A stretch of DNA of 64,000 nucleotides from Fontivita pretiosa (GTDB lineage Bacteria > Planctomycetota > Phycisphaerae > Tepidisphaerales > Tepidisphaeraceae): NCBI RefSeq assembly GCF_050410795.1, contig NZ_CP191258.1, positions 2,170,001 through 2,234,000 of the forward strand, given 5' to 3'. Positions 37,276 to 46,342 of this stretch are shown here, piece by piece; position 1 is the stretch's first letter; every line of letters begins with the position of its first letter. The translations under genes were made by a program, and so were the position numbers. The notes under the pieces were generated by a model. That model did no database searches. It was given only the letters and a program-made list of their open reading frames with translations, and was not told where the DNA came from.

Positions 37276-37281
37276 TATAAT
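37276..37281 (+). promoter_or_regulatory. -10 box of TPR-peptidase gene
   Basis: Consensus TATAAT ends 8 nt before ATG 37290, giving a leaderless transcript. No -35 consensus 17 bp upstream. Confidence 0.55.
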
Positions 37282-37289
37282 CACAGACC

Positions 37290-39872
37290 ATGCATTCCTC
37301 TCGCCCGCTGCGGCTCGTAACGTTGCTGCTGGTCTGCGCCGCCTGCCCGGGCCTGGCCCGTGGACAGCGCGTGCCCGACGAGTTTTCCCGGCAGATCATC
37401 CCCAACAAGTGGCTGGACCCCATCCTGCCCGAAGACTTGCCCGAGCTGAGCTATCCCGCCTGGGCCAATGACCTGGACAAGGCGCGGATGCAATCTTTCG
37501 CCGGGCGATACAAGCGGTCGCTGTTGACGTTGATGCGTGCCGAACAGACCGTGCCGCATGCCGATCCCGTCGAAATGGCCCTGATCAAGGCGACATCGCT
37601 GAACGCCCTGGGCCGCCCGACCGAAGCGCTTCAGGCGCTTCAGGGCAACGACCCCCGCGTGCAGGTCAGGCGCGCCACGATTCTGGCGGCTCTGGGTCGC
37701 ACCGACGAAGCGCTCGATCAGCTCACAACGCATCTTGAAAAACACCCCGACTCGATCGCCGCGAGGTTCTACCTCGGGCAAATCTACGAGCAGCTCGGCC
37801 AGATCGAACAGGCGCGCGACGCTTATGGCTGGTTCATCGTCGAGCCGCAGGATTACCTCACCCGCTGGGAACGTGACAAGGAACGCGCTTTCGATAACGC
37901 CGAGGAAGTGACGCTCATCGGCCGGGCCATCGACCGCTGGGCGACACTCACCGGCTCCTACCAGACCCTGCCCAGACTGCACGACGCGCTGCTCAACATC
38001 TTTGTCCGCGCCTATGACGTGATCGATCGTGAGTACTGGCCGGCACACGTGGCGGCGGCGGAGTACTTCCTCTCTCACGACGACACGCCCAAGGCGATGG
38101 CGGAACTGAAGGCGGCGCTCGAAAGGAACCCCAATGACACACGGACACTCGAACTGATCGGGAAGATCGCGGTGGAAGGATGGAATTTCGACCGCGCCGA
38201 CGCGGCGATCGCGGCCATTCGCAGAGTCGATCGCGAATCCATTGCCGCCGACCTGCTCGAAGCGCGCAATCTGCTTCAGCAGCGTCGCCCCGCCGACGCC
38301 GAGATCCCGCTGCGCCGCGTGCTCGCCAGGCAGCCCAAGCATCTCGAAGCGATGGGGCTTCTTGCAGCGACGTTCGCGCTGCGGCTCCAGGATGACAAGA
38401 CTGCCGAGATTCTCAAACAGGTCGAGCAGATCGACCCCGACAACGCCACCGCCTACTTCGAGGTGGCCGATCAGCTTGGCGCGATGCGGCAATATCCCCG
38501 CGCCATCGCCATGTACAGGATCGCCATCGAGCGCGCGCCCTGGTGGACCGCCGCACGCAACGGTTTGGGGCTGTTGTATACCCAGTCCGGCGACGAGGAC
38601 GCCGCCCAGGTCACCCTCGACGCCGCCCACGCACTGGATCCCTACAACCTCCGCACGACCAACTACCTTCGGCTGCTGGAGGATCTGGCGAAGTTCGCGC
38701 GCCAGGAGACCGAGCATTTCGTGGTGATGTACGACCCCAAGCTCGACCCGATCATCCCCGAGTATTTCAGCGAGTATCTGGAAGCGATGCATGCCGAAGT
38801 CACAGGCGTGTTCAAGACCGAGCCGCCGGTGAAGACCTACATCGAGGTCTTCCCGACGCACGATGCGTTTTCGGTGCGGACGACCGGCTCGCCGTGGATC
38901 GGAACCGTCGGCGCCAGCACCGGGCGGGTGATCGCGCTGGTGGCGCCGCGCAAGGGCGAGGCGACCATGGGAGCGTTCAACTGGGCCAACGTCCTCCGCC
39001 ACGAGTACACCCACACCGTCACCCTGGCCGCCACCGAAAACCGCATCCCGCACTGGATGACCGAAGGGCTCGCCGTCGTGCAGGAACGCACCCCCATGAA
39101 ATGGGACTGGGTGCCGATGCTCTATCACGCGGTCACGAACGACGAGCTGTTCACCATGGAGAACCTGACGTGGGGCTTTGTCCGGCCGAAGAGACCGATC
39201 GACCGCTCGCTGGCGTATGCGCAGTCGGCCTGGATCTGCCGGTACATCGAGCAAACCTTCGGGCACGACGTGATCCTCAGGATGCTTCAGGCCTTTAAAG
39301 ACGGCGCGTCGGAACAACAGGTCTTTCAGGACGTGCTGGGCAAGAGCCTTTCGGAATTCCAGGCCGACTTCTTCGCCTGGACGCGAAAACAGGTCAGCAC
39401 CTGGGGCTACGACCCGCAAACCAGCCAGCAGTACGAAAAGCTGCGCGAACGAGGCGAGGAACTGATCAAGGCCAGGGATTACGTTGAAGCTGTCAAAGTG
39501 TGGCAGCAGATCCTCAAGCTGCGTCCGGTGGATGCGCTGCCGCACCAGCGACTGGCCGGGCTGTACCTGACCCGGGCGGTGAACGATCCGGCCAGGGCGA
39601 TCGAGCACCTGAAGGTCCTGCACGCCGTCGAGCTGAAGGACAATCGTTACGCCAAGCGCATCAGCCGGCTGTATCGCGACATCAACGACCTGCCCAACGC
39701 CAGGTCCTATGCGCTGGAGTCGGTCTACATCGATCCATACGATCTGGACGCGCACAACCTGCTGCTGGAGGTGGCCGAGAAAGCCGGAGATGAAACCCTG
39801 GCAGCACGCGAGCGGCGGATGATCCCGGTGCTCGAGCAGTGGATCAACGCCAACCGACCGAAGCCGCAATGA
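37290..39872 (+). CDS. TPR-repeat protein with gluzincin (peptidase MA-like) domain
   Basis: 860 residues, with signal peptide (LVTLLLVCAACPGLARG). TPR-like helices span about residues 60-480. A zinc peptidase domain follows: HEYTH at 571-575 with the third ligand Glu in HWMTEGLAVVQE about 19 residues later. More TPR-like helices (about 710-850) close the protein. The architecture fits exported planctomycete peptidase-MA-like proteins; the substrate is unknown. A 17-nt gap separates it from the MazG-like gene. Confidence 0.88.
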   Translation: MHSSRPLRLVTLLLVCAACPGLARGQRVPDEFSRQIIPNKWLDPILPEDLPELSYPAWANDLDKARMQSFAGRYKRSLLTLMRAEQTVPHADPVEMALIKATSLNALGRPTEALQALQGNDPRVQVRRATILAALGRTDEALDQLTTHLEKHPDSIAARFYLGQIYEQLGQIEQARDAYGWFIVEPQDYLTRWERDKERAFDNAEEVTLIGRAIDRWATLTGSYQTLPRLHDALLNIFVRAYDVIDREYWPAHVAAAEYFLSHDDTPKAMAELKAALERNPNDTRTLELIGKIAVEGWNFDRADAAIAAIRRVDRESIAADLLEARNLLQQRRPADAEIPLRRVLARQPKHLEAMGLLAATFALRLQDDKTAEILKQVEQIDPDNATAYFEVADQLGAMRQYPRAIAMYRIAIERAPWWTAARNGLGLLYTQSGDEDAAQVTLDAAHALDPYNLRTTNYLRLLEDLAKFARQETEHFVVMYDPKLDPIIPEYFSEYLEAMHAEVTGVFKTEPPVKTYIEVFPTHDAFSVRTTGSPWIGTVGASTGRVIALVAPRKGEATMGAFNWANVLRHEYTHTVTLAATENRIPHWMTEGLAVVQERTPMKWDWVPMLYHAVTNDELFTMENLTWGFVRPKRPIDRSLAYAQSAWICRYIEQTFGHDVILRMLQAFKDGASEQQVFQDVLGKSLSEFQADFFAWTRKQVSTWGYDPQTSQQYEKLRERGEELIKARDYVEAVKVWQQILKLRPVDALPHQRLAGLYLTRAVNDPARAIEHLKVLHAVELKDNRYAKRISRLYRDINDLPNARSYALESVYIDPYDLDAHNLLLEVAEKAGDETLAARERRMIPVLEQWINANRPKPQ

Positions 39873-39889
39873 AGCCAGAAGGATAACGG

Positions 39890-40192
39890 ATGAATACGGA
39901 TGACCCGAACCGCGCCGTGACGATCGCGGATTTTCAGCGGCACATCTCCGAGCGATACGAGAAGGTGGACCGCCAGCGCGGCTGGCCGAAGACCTTCGCC
40001 TATTTCATCGAGGAGGTCGGGGAGCTCGCCACCGCGCTGAGCAACGCCGAAAAAGACCGGGCCAATCTCGAGGAAGAGTTCGCCGACGTGATCGCCTGGC
40101 TGTGCACGCTGGCGAACATCACGGATGTGGACCTTGCGCGGGCGATCACGAAAAAGTACCTTTCCGACCAGCCGCCACAGGGGCACAAATGA
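39890..40192 (+). CDS. MazG-like nucleotide pyrophosphohydrolase
   Basis: 100 residues. The all-alpha MazG motif is intact: EEVGELATALSN and, 20 residues on, EEEFADVIAWL, giving the EExxE...ExxD metal site. AAGGA precedes ATG 39890. It probably hydrolyses non-canonical or stress nucleotides. Possibly co-transcribed with the upstream TPR-peptidase. Confidence 0.87.
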   Translation: MNTDDPNRAVTIADFQRHISERYEKVDRQRGWPKTFAYFIEEVGELATALSNAEKDRANLEEEFADVIAWLCTLANITDVDLARAITKKYLSDQPPQGHK

Positions 40193-40216
40193 ACTGACCG
40201 ATTCACCGCAACCCAG

Positions 40217-41344
40217 TCATTGCGCCTTGGCCTTCCTGTATTTCTCCAGCGTTGCCTCCAGTTGGCCCTTCTGCTCCTGCGGGGCCTTGCTGACGGCCTC
40301 GGTCTGTAGCTCGACCGCCTTGTCGATCCTGCCCTTTTCGAAGTAGACGCGCGCCAGCGTGTCCAGAATGGCCGCGTCGTCGCGCTCGGTCAGCTCCACG
40401 GCGCGGCTGGCCAGTTTCTCGGCCAGGTCCAGGTCCCGCTTCTCCAGTCCCGGAGTGTCCACAATCATCCAGGAGATTTCATTCAATGCCTGGGGATTGT
40501 CGTTGAACGCCTGCCCCGCCGTGGCGGCGGCCTTGTACGCGGCGTCGTAGTCCTTCTTTTCCAGAAGCAGTTGGAAGCGGATTCCCGCCAGCTCGCCCGC
40601 CATCTCCGGATTCTGCGTCTCGAAGGCGTCAATCACCTTCAGCGCCTGATCGACGTTGCCCGCGCGCATCGCCCGGGTCAGATCCTGTCCCAGTTGCTGC
40701 TTGGCGGCATCGAGCTTCGCCTGCTTCTGGGCGTCGAAGGTGCCGGCGATAACCTGCTTGAGCACCGGCTCCATCACCATCGGATGCCCGATCCACTCGA
40801 TCTTGCCGGTCTTGCCGACGATGAACGAACAGGGGATGCCATCCTGTCCGGCGGCGGCGAGCCAGGTCTGGGCCATCTTCCCGCTCCCGCCGTCCGTCGT
40901 GTCGTCGAGCACCACCCGGTAGTCCATCTTGTCCCCCATCTTCTTCACGAACGGCTCGACTTTGGACGTGTCCTCTTCCCACACGTTCTGCCCGATCACG
41001 ATCAGCCCGTCTTTGGCATATTTCTTCTGCAATTCGGTGACGTGCGGGATCGCCGCGACGCACGGGCCACACCACGTCGCCCAGCATTCGATCACATAGA
41101 TCTTGTCTTTCTCGAACTGGGTTACAGGCTCGCCCTTGATCCACTTTCCAACCGCCAGCGGCGGCGCGGGGTCTCCTGGTTTGAGCGTGACGACCGGCTT
41201 GTCCTCGCGCAGATGCTGCGCCTGGGCATTGGGCTGGTCCGGCGCCTGCGCCAGAACCGCTCGCGGCGCGTAAATCATCGCCACCAACAAGCTCATCAGC
41301 GCGCACAATCCCACCCGACGGGCGAAGTGTCTGGTTGTGTTCAT
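40217..41344 (-). CDS. secreted TlpA-like thiol-disulfide protein with helical C-terminal domain
   Basis: 375 residues. A signal peptide (LCALMSLLVAMIYAPRAVLA) precedes a TlpA/AhpC-TSA thioredoxin fold with redox motif WATWCGPCVAAIP, a GIPCSFIVGKTGKIEWIGHP segment with the cis-Pro region, and a TPR-like helical C terminus (about 205-370). It would reduce or oxidise disulfides of exported proteins. ATG 41344 is decided by GGAGG 6 nt upstream. Confidence 0.9.
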   Translation of the reverse strand: MNTTRHFARRVGLCALMSLLVAMIYAPRAVLAQAPDQPNAQAQHLREDKPVVTLKPGDPAPPLAVGKWIKGEPVTQFEKDKIYVIECWATWCGPCVAAIPHVTELQKKYAKDGLIVIGQNVWEEDTSKVEPFVKKMGDKMDYRVVLDDTTDGGSGKMAQTWLAAAGQDGIPCSFIVGKTGKIEWIGHPMVMEPVLKQVIAGTFDAQKQAKLDAAKQQLGQDLTRAMRAGNVDQALKVIDAFETQNPEMAGELAGIRFQLLLEKKDYDAAYKAAATAGQAFNDNPQALNEISWMIVDTPGLEKRDLDLAEKLASRAVELTERDDAAILDTLARVYFEKGRIDKAVELQTEAVSKAPQEQKGQLEATLEKYRKAKAQ

Positions 41345-41608
41345 GGGAGCCTCCGTTGATTGGGGCAAGAGGTCTGAGCCGACGCGGCACGCAACAATCA
41401 GAGCATTCTACTCCTGCCCATCCACCCAGGTAAACAGCCGATAGCCCGGTTCCGATCGAGCCATGCGGGTCTTGAGCATGTTCTTTCTTTTCGTGTCATG
41501 CCATTCCAATGAGCGGACATTTCTATAGCGACCGTGTGATTTTGAGCCGCCAGGACCGACTAAGACCGCATGCCGAGTACCCCACTGGCCACCACGGGAA
41601 TTGTGCCG

Positions 41609-41983
41609 ATGGGACACGCCATGTGTCAGGAACTGTTCAAGCGCCTGCTTGCGGCGTTGATCGGGGTGGAGCTGGCGGTGTTCGTGGTCTCGCTGCGCGC
41701 TTCACTGTTCGAGCCGTTGGGCCACCTGCTGCCCGACCCCGACCTGGCCGCCGACGCTGCGTTGATAGTGTACGATGCTTATGACTCTCCAGCGACGGCG
41801 GCAGCGGCGGACGAGGATGAAACGGATCCGCCGCACGAGACTCACGAAGCAGCACGGAAGCTGCGCCGCTGTCACCTGAGCGATATCGTCGGCGAACAGG
41901 ACCAGCGCAGCGATCAGACCCGCCCGGAGCAATCCACTGGCGGCGACTGCGGACAGTGCGCACAATGCTCGCCACGACCATGA
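41609..41983 (+). CDS. unknown small protein with one membrane segment, coupled to phzF
   Basis: About 124 residues. A hydrophobic helix (LLAALIGVELAVFVVSL) is followed by an acidic stretch (AAADEDETDPPHE) and a Cys-rich end (GGDCGQCAQCSP). The stop overlaps the PhzF start as ATGA (41980-41983), and third-position GC is high in the first half, both supporting translation. The start is uncertain (ATG 41570, 41609 or 41621). No family recognised. Confidence 0.5.
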   Translation: MGHAMCQELFKRLLAALIGVELAVFVVSLRASLFEPLGHLLPDPDLAADAALIVYDAYDSPATAAAADEDETDPPHETHEAARKLRRCHLSDIVGEQDQRSDQTRPEQSTGGDCGQCAQCSPRP

Positions 41984-42780
41984 ATCGCCCCATCTTTCAG
42001 GTGGATTCGTTCACCGATCGCGCGTTTACGGGCAATCCGGCGGGCGTCTGCCTGCTCGATGTCCCAGCCGATGAGATCTGGATGCAGAACGTCGCCGCCG
42101 AAATGAACCTGGCGGAGACGGCGTTCGTGCATCCCGGCCCCGATGGCTACAACCTCCGCTGGTTTTCTCCGACAGTCGAAGTGGACCTGTGCGGGCACGC
42201 AACCCTGGCCGCCGCGCACGTGCTGTGGGAGACGGGCCAACTGGCGGGGCACGAGCCGGCGCGATTCCACACCAAAAGCGGCCTTCTGACCTGCATCAGG
42301 CGCGACGACTGGATCGAGATGGACTTCCCCGCCACGCCGGCAGCACCTGTCGATTCCCCCCCGCCGGATCTGCTGCCGGCGCTGGGGCTTGCTGCGGGCA
42401 TTCCCGTGGCGCGCAGCAGATTCGATTTTCTGGTTGAGCTGCCATCCGAGCAGCAGGTGCGCGCGATCAAGCCCGACTTTGCACGTCTGGCGCGTGTGTC
42501 GGCACGCGGCGTGATCGTCACCGCGCGCTCGGCCGATCCGCAGTTCGACTTTGTCTCGCGTTTCTTTGCCCCGCAGACCGGCATCGATGAAGACCCCGTG
42601 ACCGGATCGTCGCATTGCTGCCTGGGACCATGGTGGCGCCACAGGCTGGGCAAGCCACAACTGCTCGCGCGGCAGGTGTCACGACGCGGGGGCGTGATCC
42701 GTGTGACTGTTGTGAACAACGATCGCACGCTGCTTGGCGGACAAGCGGTGACCGTGCTGCGGGGGCAGATCGTCGCTTGA
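41980..42780 (+). CDS. PhzF-family isomerase/epimerase
   Basis: 266 residues with the diaminopimelate-epimerase-like fold: IFQVDSFTDRAFTGNPAGV at the start, the catalytic Glu in MNLAETAFV (about residue 46), DLCGHATLAAAHV and DEDPVTGSSHCCLG. PhzF relatives catalyse proton shifts on small acids; phenazine production is not implied, as no other phz genes are present. ATG 41980 is chosen for the overlap with the upstream ORF and because homology begins there. Confidence 0.92.
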   Translation: MNRPIFQVDSFTDRAFTGNPAGVCLLDVPADEIWMQNVAAEMNLAETAFVHPGPDGYNLRWFSPTVEVDLCGHATLAAAHVLWETGQLAGHEPARFHTKSGLLTCIRRDDWIEMDFPATPAAPVDSPPPDLLPALGLAAGIPVARSRFDFLVELPSEQQVRAIKPDFARLARVSARGVIVTARSADPQFDFVSRFFAPQTGIDEDPVTGSSHCCLGPWWRHRLGKPQLLARQVSRRGGVIRVTVVNNDRTLLGGQAVTVLRGQIVA

Positions 42781-42798
42781 CGCTGCAAGCGCGAATGT

Positions 42799-42842
42799 GA
42801 TCCTGCGGCTTCGCTGCGCTGATCCTGCGGCTTCGCTGCGCT
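42799..42842 (+). repeat. 22-bp perfect tandem duplication
   Basis: Two adjacent identical 22-bp units (42799-42820 and 42821-42842), each beginning GATCCTGCGG and ending TTCGCTGCGCT. Part of the 307-bp gap between phzF and the portal operon, which has no gene. Confidence 0.9.
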
Positions 42843-42849
42843 GCGCCGC

Positions 42850-42885
42850 GGCGTTGCGCGCTGCGCGCCTTCTGCGCGCAACGCC
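42850..42885. repeat. 12-bp stem inverted repeat upstream of portal operon
   Basis: GGCGTTGCGCGC (42850-42861) pairs perfectly with GCGCGCAACGCC (42874-42885). It could end the phzF transcript, though no U-tract follows. Together with the adjacent tandem repeat it resembles a REP-like intergenic element. Confidence 0.7.
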
Positions 42886-43087
42886 CCATTTGGACAAAAT
42901 CTGAAAAATCGCACGTTCCGTAACGCCTGTCTGTCCTCGGAATCCCGCCGCACCGCGCGCCATTGCGCCGCCGCGCCACATCCGGCGCAACCTCCGCCGC
43001 AGCAGTGAACAGTGACGTGCAGGTATGACCGACGTGAACGACACCTGCACGATGTCCTGATCTGCGGGCCGACGTGGAGCCAACACG

Positions 43088-44776
43088 ATGCACTACCAAC
43101 AGATTCAGTACCTGATCGCCGATGACACGCAACAATTGTTGATCACCCCGGACGAGCTGCGACGTCAAATCGATGAACTGCTGAGCGTGCGGGCCGCCCG
43201 TTACCGGAGACTGTGGACCTACTACCGCAACCCGCTGCTGCCGCGCGGCATCGAGCGCGATGAACAGGGCTCGGATCGACCCTACCGCCAGGGACAGGAA
43301 TGGGGCCTGCCCTCACGCATCACCGGCGTGCGCGTGAGTGGCGGGGCAGGATCGTTCTCATCCGAACCGGCCCAGCAACCGGTGCAGGATGTGGCCCGCA
43401 AGGAAGTCGTCATCGAGAACGACATCGGCTGGCGAATCGACACGATGGTGGATTTTCTGTTCGGGCGAGGCGTGGCGATCCGCAGCGGCTGCGACGACCC
43501 GGCCCGTCGTGCCCAGATCGAATCGCTGCTGGCGGCCGTGCTGGAGCACAATGGCGGGATGGTGTTCCTCCAGCATCTGGCGTTGCTGGGCGCCGTCTAC
43601 GGCCACGTGGACGTGCTGGTCAAATTCGACCCGCAGGCGCCTGGCAACCGCGAGCAGAGCCGCACCGACCGCGACCTCGACATCCGCGTCGCAGATCCTG
43701 ATCCTGCCAGGGACGCAGCGCCTCCTGCGTCCCCCGGAGACGAGCTTCCGTCGTCTTGCCCCGACGCAAGTGATCGTCTCCGCACCTCCGCGACGGCGGA
43801 GTCCGCGCCGAAGGCGTCGGCGGAAGCCGCAGCCCCGCACCCCGCTGCGATTCCCCCGACGTCGTTCGACATCGCCCGTGCTGCACGGGCCATCCGGCTG
43901 GAGATCGTCGAACCGGCGCGGGCTCTGCCCGTCCTTTGTCCAACCGACTGGCGCAGGCTTCGGGCCTTCGTTCAGGTGTTTGAGCTGAAGCGATCCGAGC
44001 GTGTCCCGTTCAACTCCCCCCGCAGCGGCAACTCGCGATGGCTGCGCCGCCTGCTGGGACAGCTCGCCAGCTCCGGCAGCAACGGGCAGTCACAAACGTT
44101 CGTCTGCCACGATCAGCCGATCACCGTCGTCGAAGTGCTCACCACCGACCGCTGGCAGCGCTACGAAGATGGCCACCTGGTCGCGCAGGGCATCAATTCG
44201 CTGGGACGCATTCCACTGGTTCACGTGCAGAACCTGCCGGTGCCGTTTCAATATGGCGGGACCAGCGACGTTGAGCCGCTGGTGCCGCTTCAGGACGAGC
44301 TGAACACCCGCCTGTCCGACCGCGCCAATCGCATCGTCCTCCAGTCCTTCAAGATGTACCTGGGCAAGGGGATCGAAGGCTTCACCAGCATGCCGGTGGC
44401 GCCGGGACGCATGTGGATGACCGACAACGAATCGGCCAGCATCGAGGAGTTTGGCGGCGAAGCGAGCTGCCCGAGCGAGGACCTGCACGTGCAGGAGCTT
44501 CGCGAGGCGATGGACAAGCACAGCGGCGTGACGCCCATCGCCGCCGGCGCCGTCCGGGGACGCATCGGACACCTGACCAGCGCCGCGGCGCTGCGGGTGA
44601 CGATGCTGGCCCTGCTGGCGCGCACGCAACGCAAGCGTCTGACCTACGGACAGGCGATCGCGCAGATCTGTGAGCTGGCGCTGGCGTGGCTGGATCGGGC
44701 GGGGGTGTTTAAGACAACTGCCCAGGAGCGCCGCGTTCATGTCGAATGGCGCGAGCCGCTGGAGGGGATTCTGTAG
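43088..44776 (+). CDS. phage portal protein (SPP1 gp6-like)
   Basis: 562 residues. It resembles SPP1-type portals: an N-terminal LRRQIDELLSVRAARYRRLW helix, EVVIENDIGWRIDTMVDFLF, PLQDELNTRLSDRANRIVL and a GAVRGRIGHLTSAAALRVTM C-terminal region. Portals form the dodecameric DNA channel of capsids. An Ala/Pro/Ser-rich insertion (about residues 203-259) interrupts the wing/stem region. GGAG precedes ATG 43088. First gene of a seven-gene operon; no terminase gene lies next to it. Confidence 0.8.
   Translation: MHYQQIQYLIADDTQQLLITPDELRRQIDELLSVRAARYRRLWTYYRNPLLPRGIERDEQGSDRPYRQGQEWGLPSRITGVRVSGGAGSFSSEPAQQPVQDVARKEVVIENDIGWRIDTMVDFLFGRGVAIRSGCDDPARRAQIESLLAAVLEHNGGMVFLQHLALLGAVYGHVDVLVKFDPQAPGNREQSRTDRDLDIRVADPDPARDAAPPASPGDELPSSCPDASDRLRTSATAESAPKASAEAAAPHPAAIPPTSFDIARAARAIRLEIVEPARALPVLCPTDWRRLRAFVQVFELKRSERVPFNSPRSGNSRWLRRLLGQLASSGSNGQSQTFVCHDQPITVVEVLTTDRWQRYEDGHLVAQGINSLGRIPLVHVQNLPVPFQYGGTSDVEPLVPLQDELNTRLSDRANRIVLQSFKMYLGKGIEGFTSMPVAPGRMWMTDNESASIEEFGGEASCPSEDLHVQELREAMDKHSGVTPIAAGAVRGRIGHLTSAAALRVTMLALLARTQRKRLTYGQAIAQICELALAWLDRAGVFKTTAQERRVHVEWREPLEGIL
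43695..43865. repeat. palindromic-repeat insertion inside the portal gene
   Basis: A perfect 9-bp hairpin GGGACGCAG (43710-43718) / CTGCGTCCC (43725-43733) and further short palindromes near 43790-43845 (e.g. CGCCGAAGGCGTCGGCG) lie in frame and encode the low-complexity part of the portal protein. Palindromes of this type are more usual between genes. Confidence 0.5.
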
Positions 44777-44860
44777 CCGACCCCGCCGCTGGTGGACGCG
44801 CCCCGCAACCTGTCCGTTCATCACGTTTTTCAAGTCTCGTTTTTTTTGAAAGGAGGTCTC

Positions 44861-45058
44861 ATGTCCGAAACCGCTGAACCCGCTGCCGTCCCCGTCGAGT
44901 CGCCGCCCGCAACGCCGCTGCCGGCCAACGACGATCCGTTCAACGCCCCCGGCTCGGATCCCCGCCAGGCGCTGCATCGTCTGGCGTCGGAGCTGAGGCG
45001 AACCCGCAATCGTCGGCTGCTGGTCGAGTTTCTCCAGCTCCGCCGCGCGCTGCGATGA
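44861..45058 (+). CDS. small protein between portal and capsid genes, possible scaffold-like
   Basis: 65 residues. Strong AAAGGAGG before ATG 44861. The N-terminal half is Pro/Ala-rich and disordered (VPVESPPATPLPANDD); the C-terminal half is a basic helix (LHRLASELRRTRNRRLL). Position between portal and capsid is where scaffold or protease genes sit in phages, but it has no protease residues. Function unassigned. Confidence 0.7.
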   Translation: MSETAEPAAVPVESPPATPLPANDDPFNAPGSDPRQALHRLASELRRTRNRRLLVEFLQLRRALR

Positions 45059-45136
45059 GTCGCTTGCGCATCTGGATCCCAATCGTCACAGTTCGCAATC
45101 CACGAATCAAAAGTCGTCAATCGAAAAGGAGATCCC

Positions 45137-46273
45137 ATGCCTTTCACAGGAAAAGCCACGTACACCGCCGGCGCCACGCTGCCCGAAGTCGCCGAAGACG
45201 TCAGTGATCTGATCGCGATCAACTCCCCTCACGACACTCCGCTGCTGGACGCCCTGGGCGACCCGCCGCGCTCGGCGCGATCCACGGTCCACGAGTGGCT
45301 GGAAGACTCGCTGCTGCCCAACACCGATACGATCGTCTCGGTCGCATCGAGCACGATCGTCGTCGAAAATGCCTCGCGTTTCCGCGTCGGCGATCAGCTT
45401 GCGGTCCAGGATTTCGATGAGATCATGCTGGTCAGCGCGGTGGACGAAGGTACGGGCGCGCTGACGGTGATCCGTGCATACGGCAACACGCCCTCCAGCC
45501 CCATTTCCGCCGGGCAGACTATCCGCATCCTCGGCAATGCCGCGCTGGAGGGCGATGACGCCTCGGCGGCTCGATTCTCCTCGCGCCAGCGGGTGGCAAA
45601 CTACACGCAGATTTTCTCGGCCACCGTGGAAGTCAGCGGCTCGGAACTTGCCGTGCGGCAGATCGGGCTGCGCGACGAGCTGGACTACCAGAAGAATCAG
45701 CGTGCCCGCGAGCTGCTGCGAGACCTGGAGAATTCGCTGATCAACGGCGTGGCGCCCGCCGCCAGCCCCCAGGGCAGCAGCACCATCCGCCGAACCATGC
45801 GAGGGCTGTTGTCCTTCATCAGCACCAACCGTTTTGTCCCGGGCCAGAACCTGCCCACTGGCACCTCACTGACTGAGCAGATGCTGAACCTGGCGCTGCG
45901 CAGCATCTGGAGCGGCAGCGCCGGACAGGTGGACCTGATCGTGGTTGGCGGGCCGGAAAAACGCGCCATCAACAACTTCGTGGCCAGCAACCGGCGATTC
46001 ACCGCCGACGGCGAATCGTACAAGTCGCTGGTCAACGTCTACGAAAGCGACTTCGGCGTCTGCCGCGTCGTGCTCAGCCGCTACGTGCCGGCGGGGACGG
46101 TCCTGCTGCTGGATTCCAGCCGCATCGACGTGCTGCCGCTGGCCGGGCGAAGCTTCCACTACAAGCCGCTGGCAACCACCGGCGACCGCGAGGCCGGGCT
46201 GGTCATCGGCGAGTACACCCTGGAGCTGCGCAACGAAAACGCCCACGGCGTGATCTCCGGCTTTACCGCCTGA
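45137..46273 (+). CDS. SU10-like (DUF5309) major capsid protein
   Basis: 378 residues. The N-terminal TLPEVAEDVSDLIAINSPHD, TPLLDALGDPP and VHEWLEDSLLPN are characteristic of the SU10/DUF5309 HK97-fold capsid family. The segment RFSSRQRVANYTQIFSATVE and the closing EYTLELRNENAHGVISG support it. AAAAGGAGA precedes ATG 45137. A capsid next to a portal would in a phage build the procapsid; here the packaging genes are absent. Confidence 0.8.
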   Translation: MPFTGKATYTAGATLPEVAEDVSDLIAINSPHDTPLLDALGDPPRSARSTVHEWLEDSLLPNTDTIVSVASSTIVVENASRFRVGDQLAVQDFDEIMLVSAVDEGTGALTVIRAYGNTPSSPISAGQTIRILGNAALEGDDASAARFSSRQRVANYTQIFSATVEVSGSELAVRQIGLRDELDYQKNQRARELLRDLENSLINGVAPAASPQGSSTIRRTMRGLLSFISTNRFVPGQNLPTGTSLTEQMLNLALRSIWSGSAGQVDLIVVGGPEKRAINNFVASNRRFTADGESYKSLVNVYESDFGVCRVVLSRYVPAGTVLLLDSSRIDVLPLAGRSFHYKPLATTGDREAGLVIGEYTLELRNENAHGVISGFTA

Positions 46274-46286
46274 ATCCTGACAGGCT

Positions 46287-46342
46287 GACAAGGTGAATGG
46301 GTGAGACGGTGACAAACGCCTGCGCTTACCCATCACCTTGTC
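46287..46342 (+). repeat. imperfect inverted repeat after the capsid gene
   Basis: GACAAGGTGAATGGGT (46287-46302) and ACCCATCACCTTGTC (46328-46342) pair except for one bulged A. A second ACCTTGTCA follows at 46351-46359. The hairpin could limit read-through so that capsid is made in excess over downstream genes. Confidence 0.55.

Noticed and set aside
37281..39869. 862-codon minus-strand ORF opposite the TPR-peptidase
   Set aside because: Antisense shadow caused by high GC; no domains, and the plus strand encodes a clear HEYTH peptidase.
41702..41965. Minus-strand ORF with a hydrophobic segment opposite the PhzF-coupled ORF
   Set aside because: The plus-strand ORF has the ATGA coupling to phzF and better codon bias.
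42799..42842. CRISPR-like direct repeats
   Set aside because: Only two units, directly adjacent with no spacer, and no cas genes.
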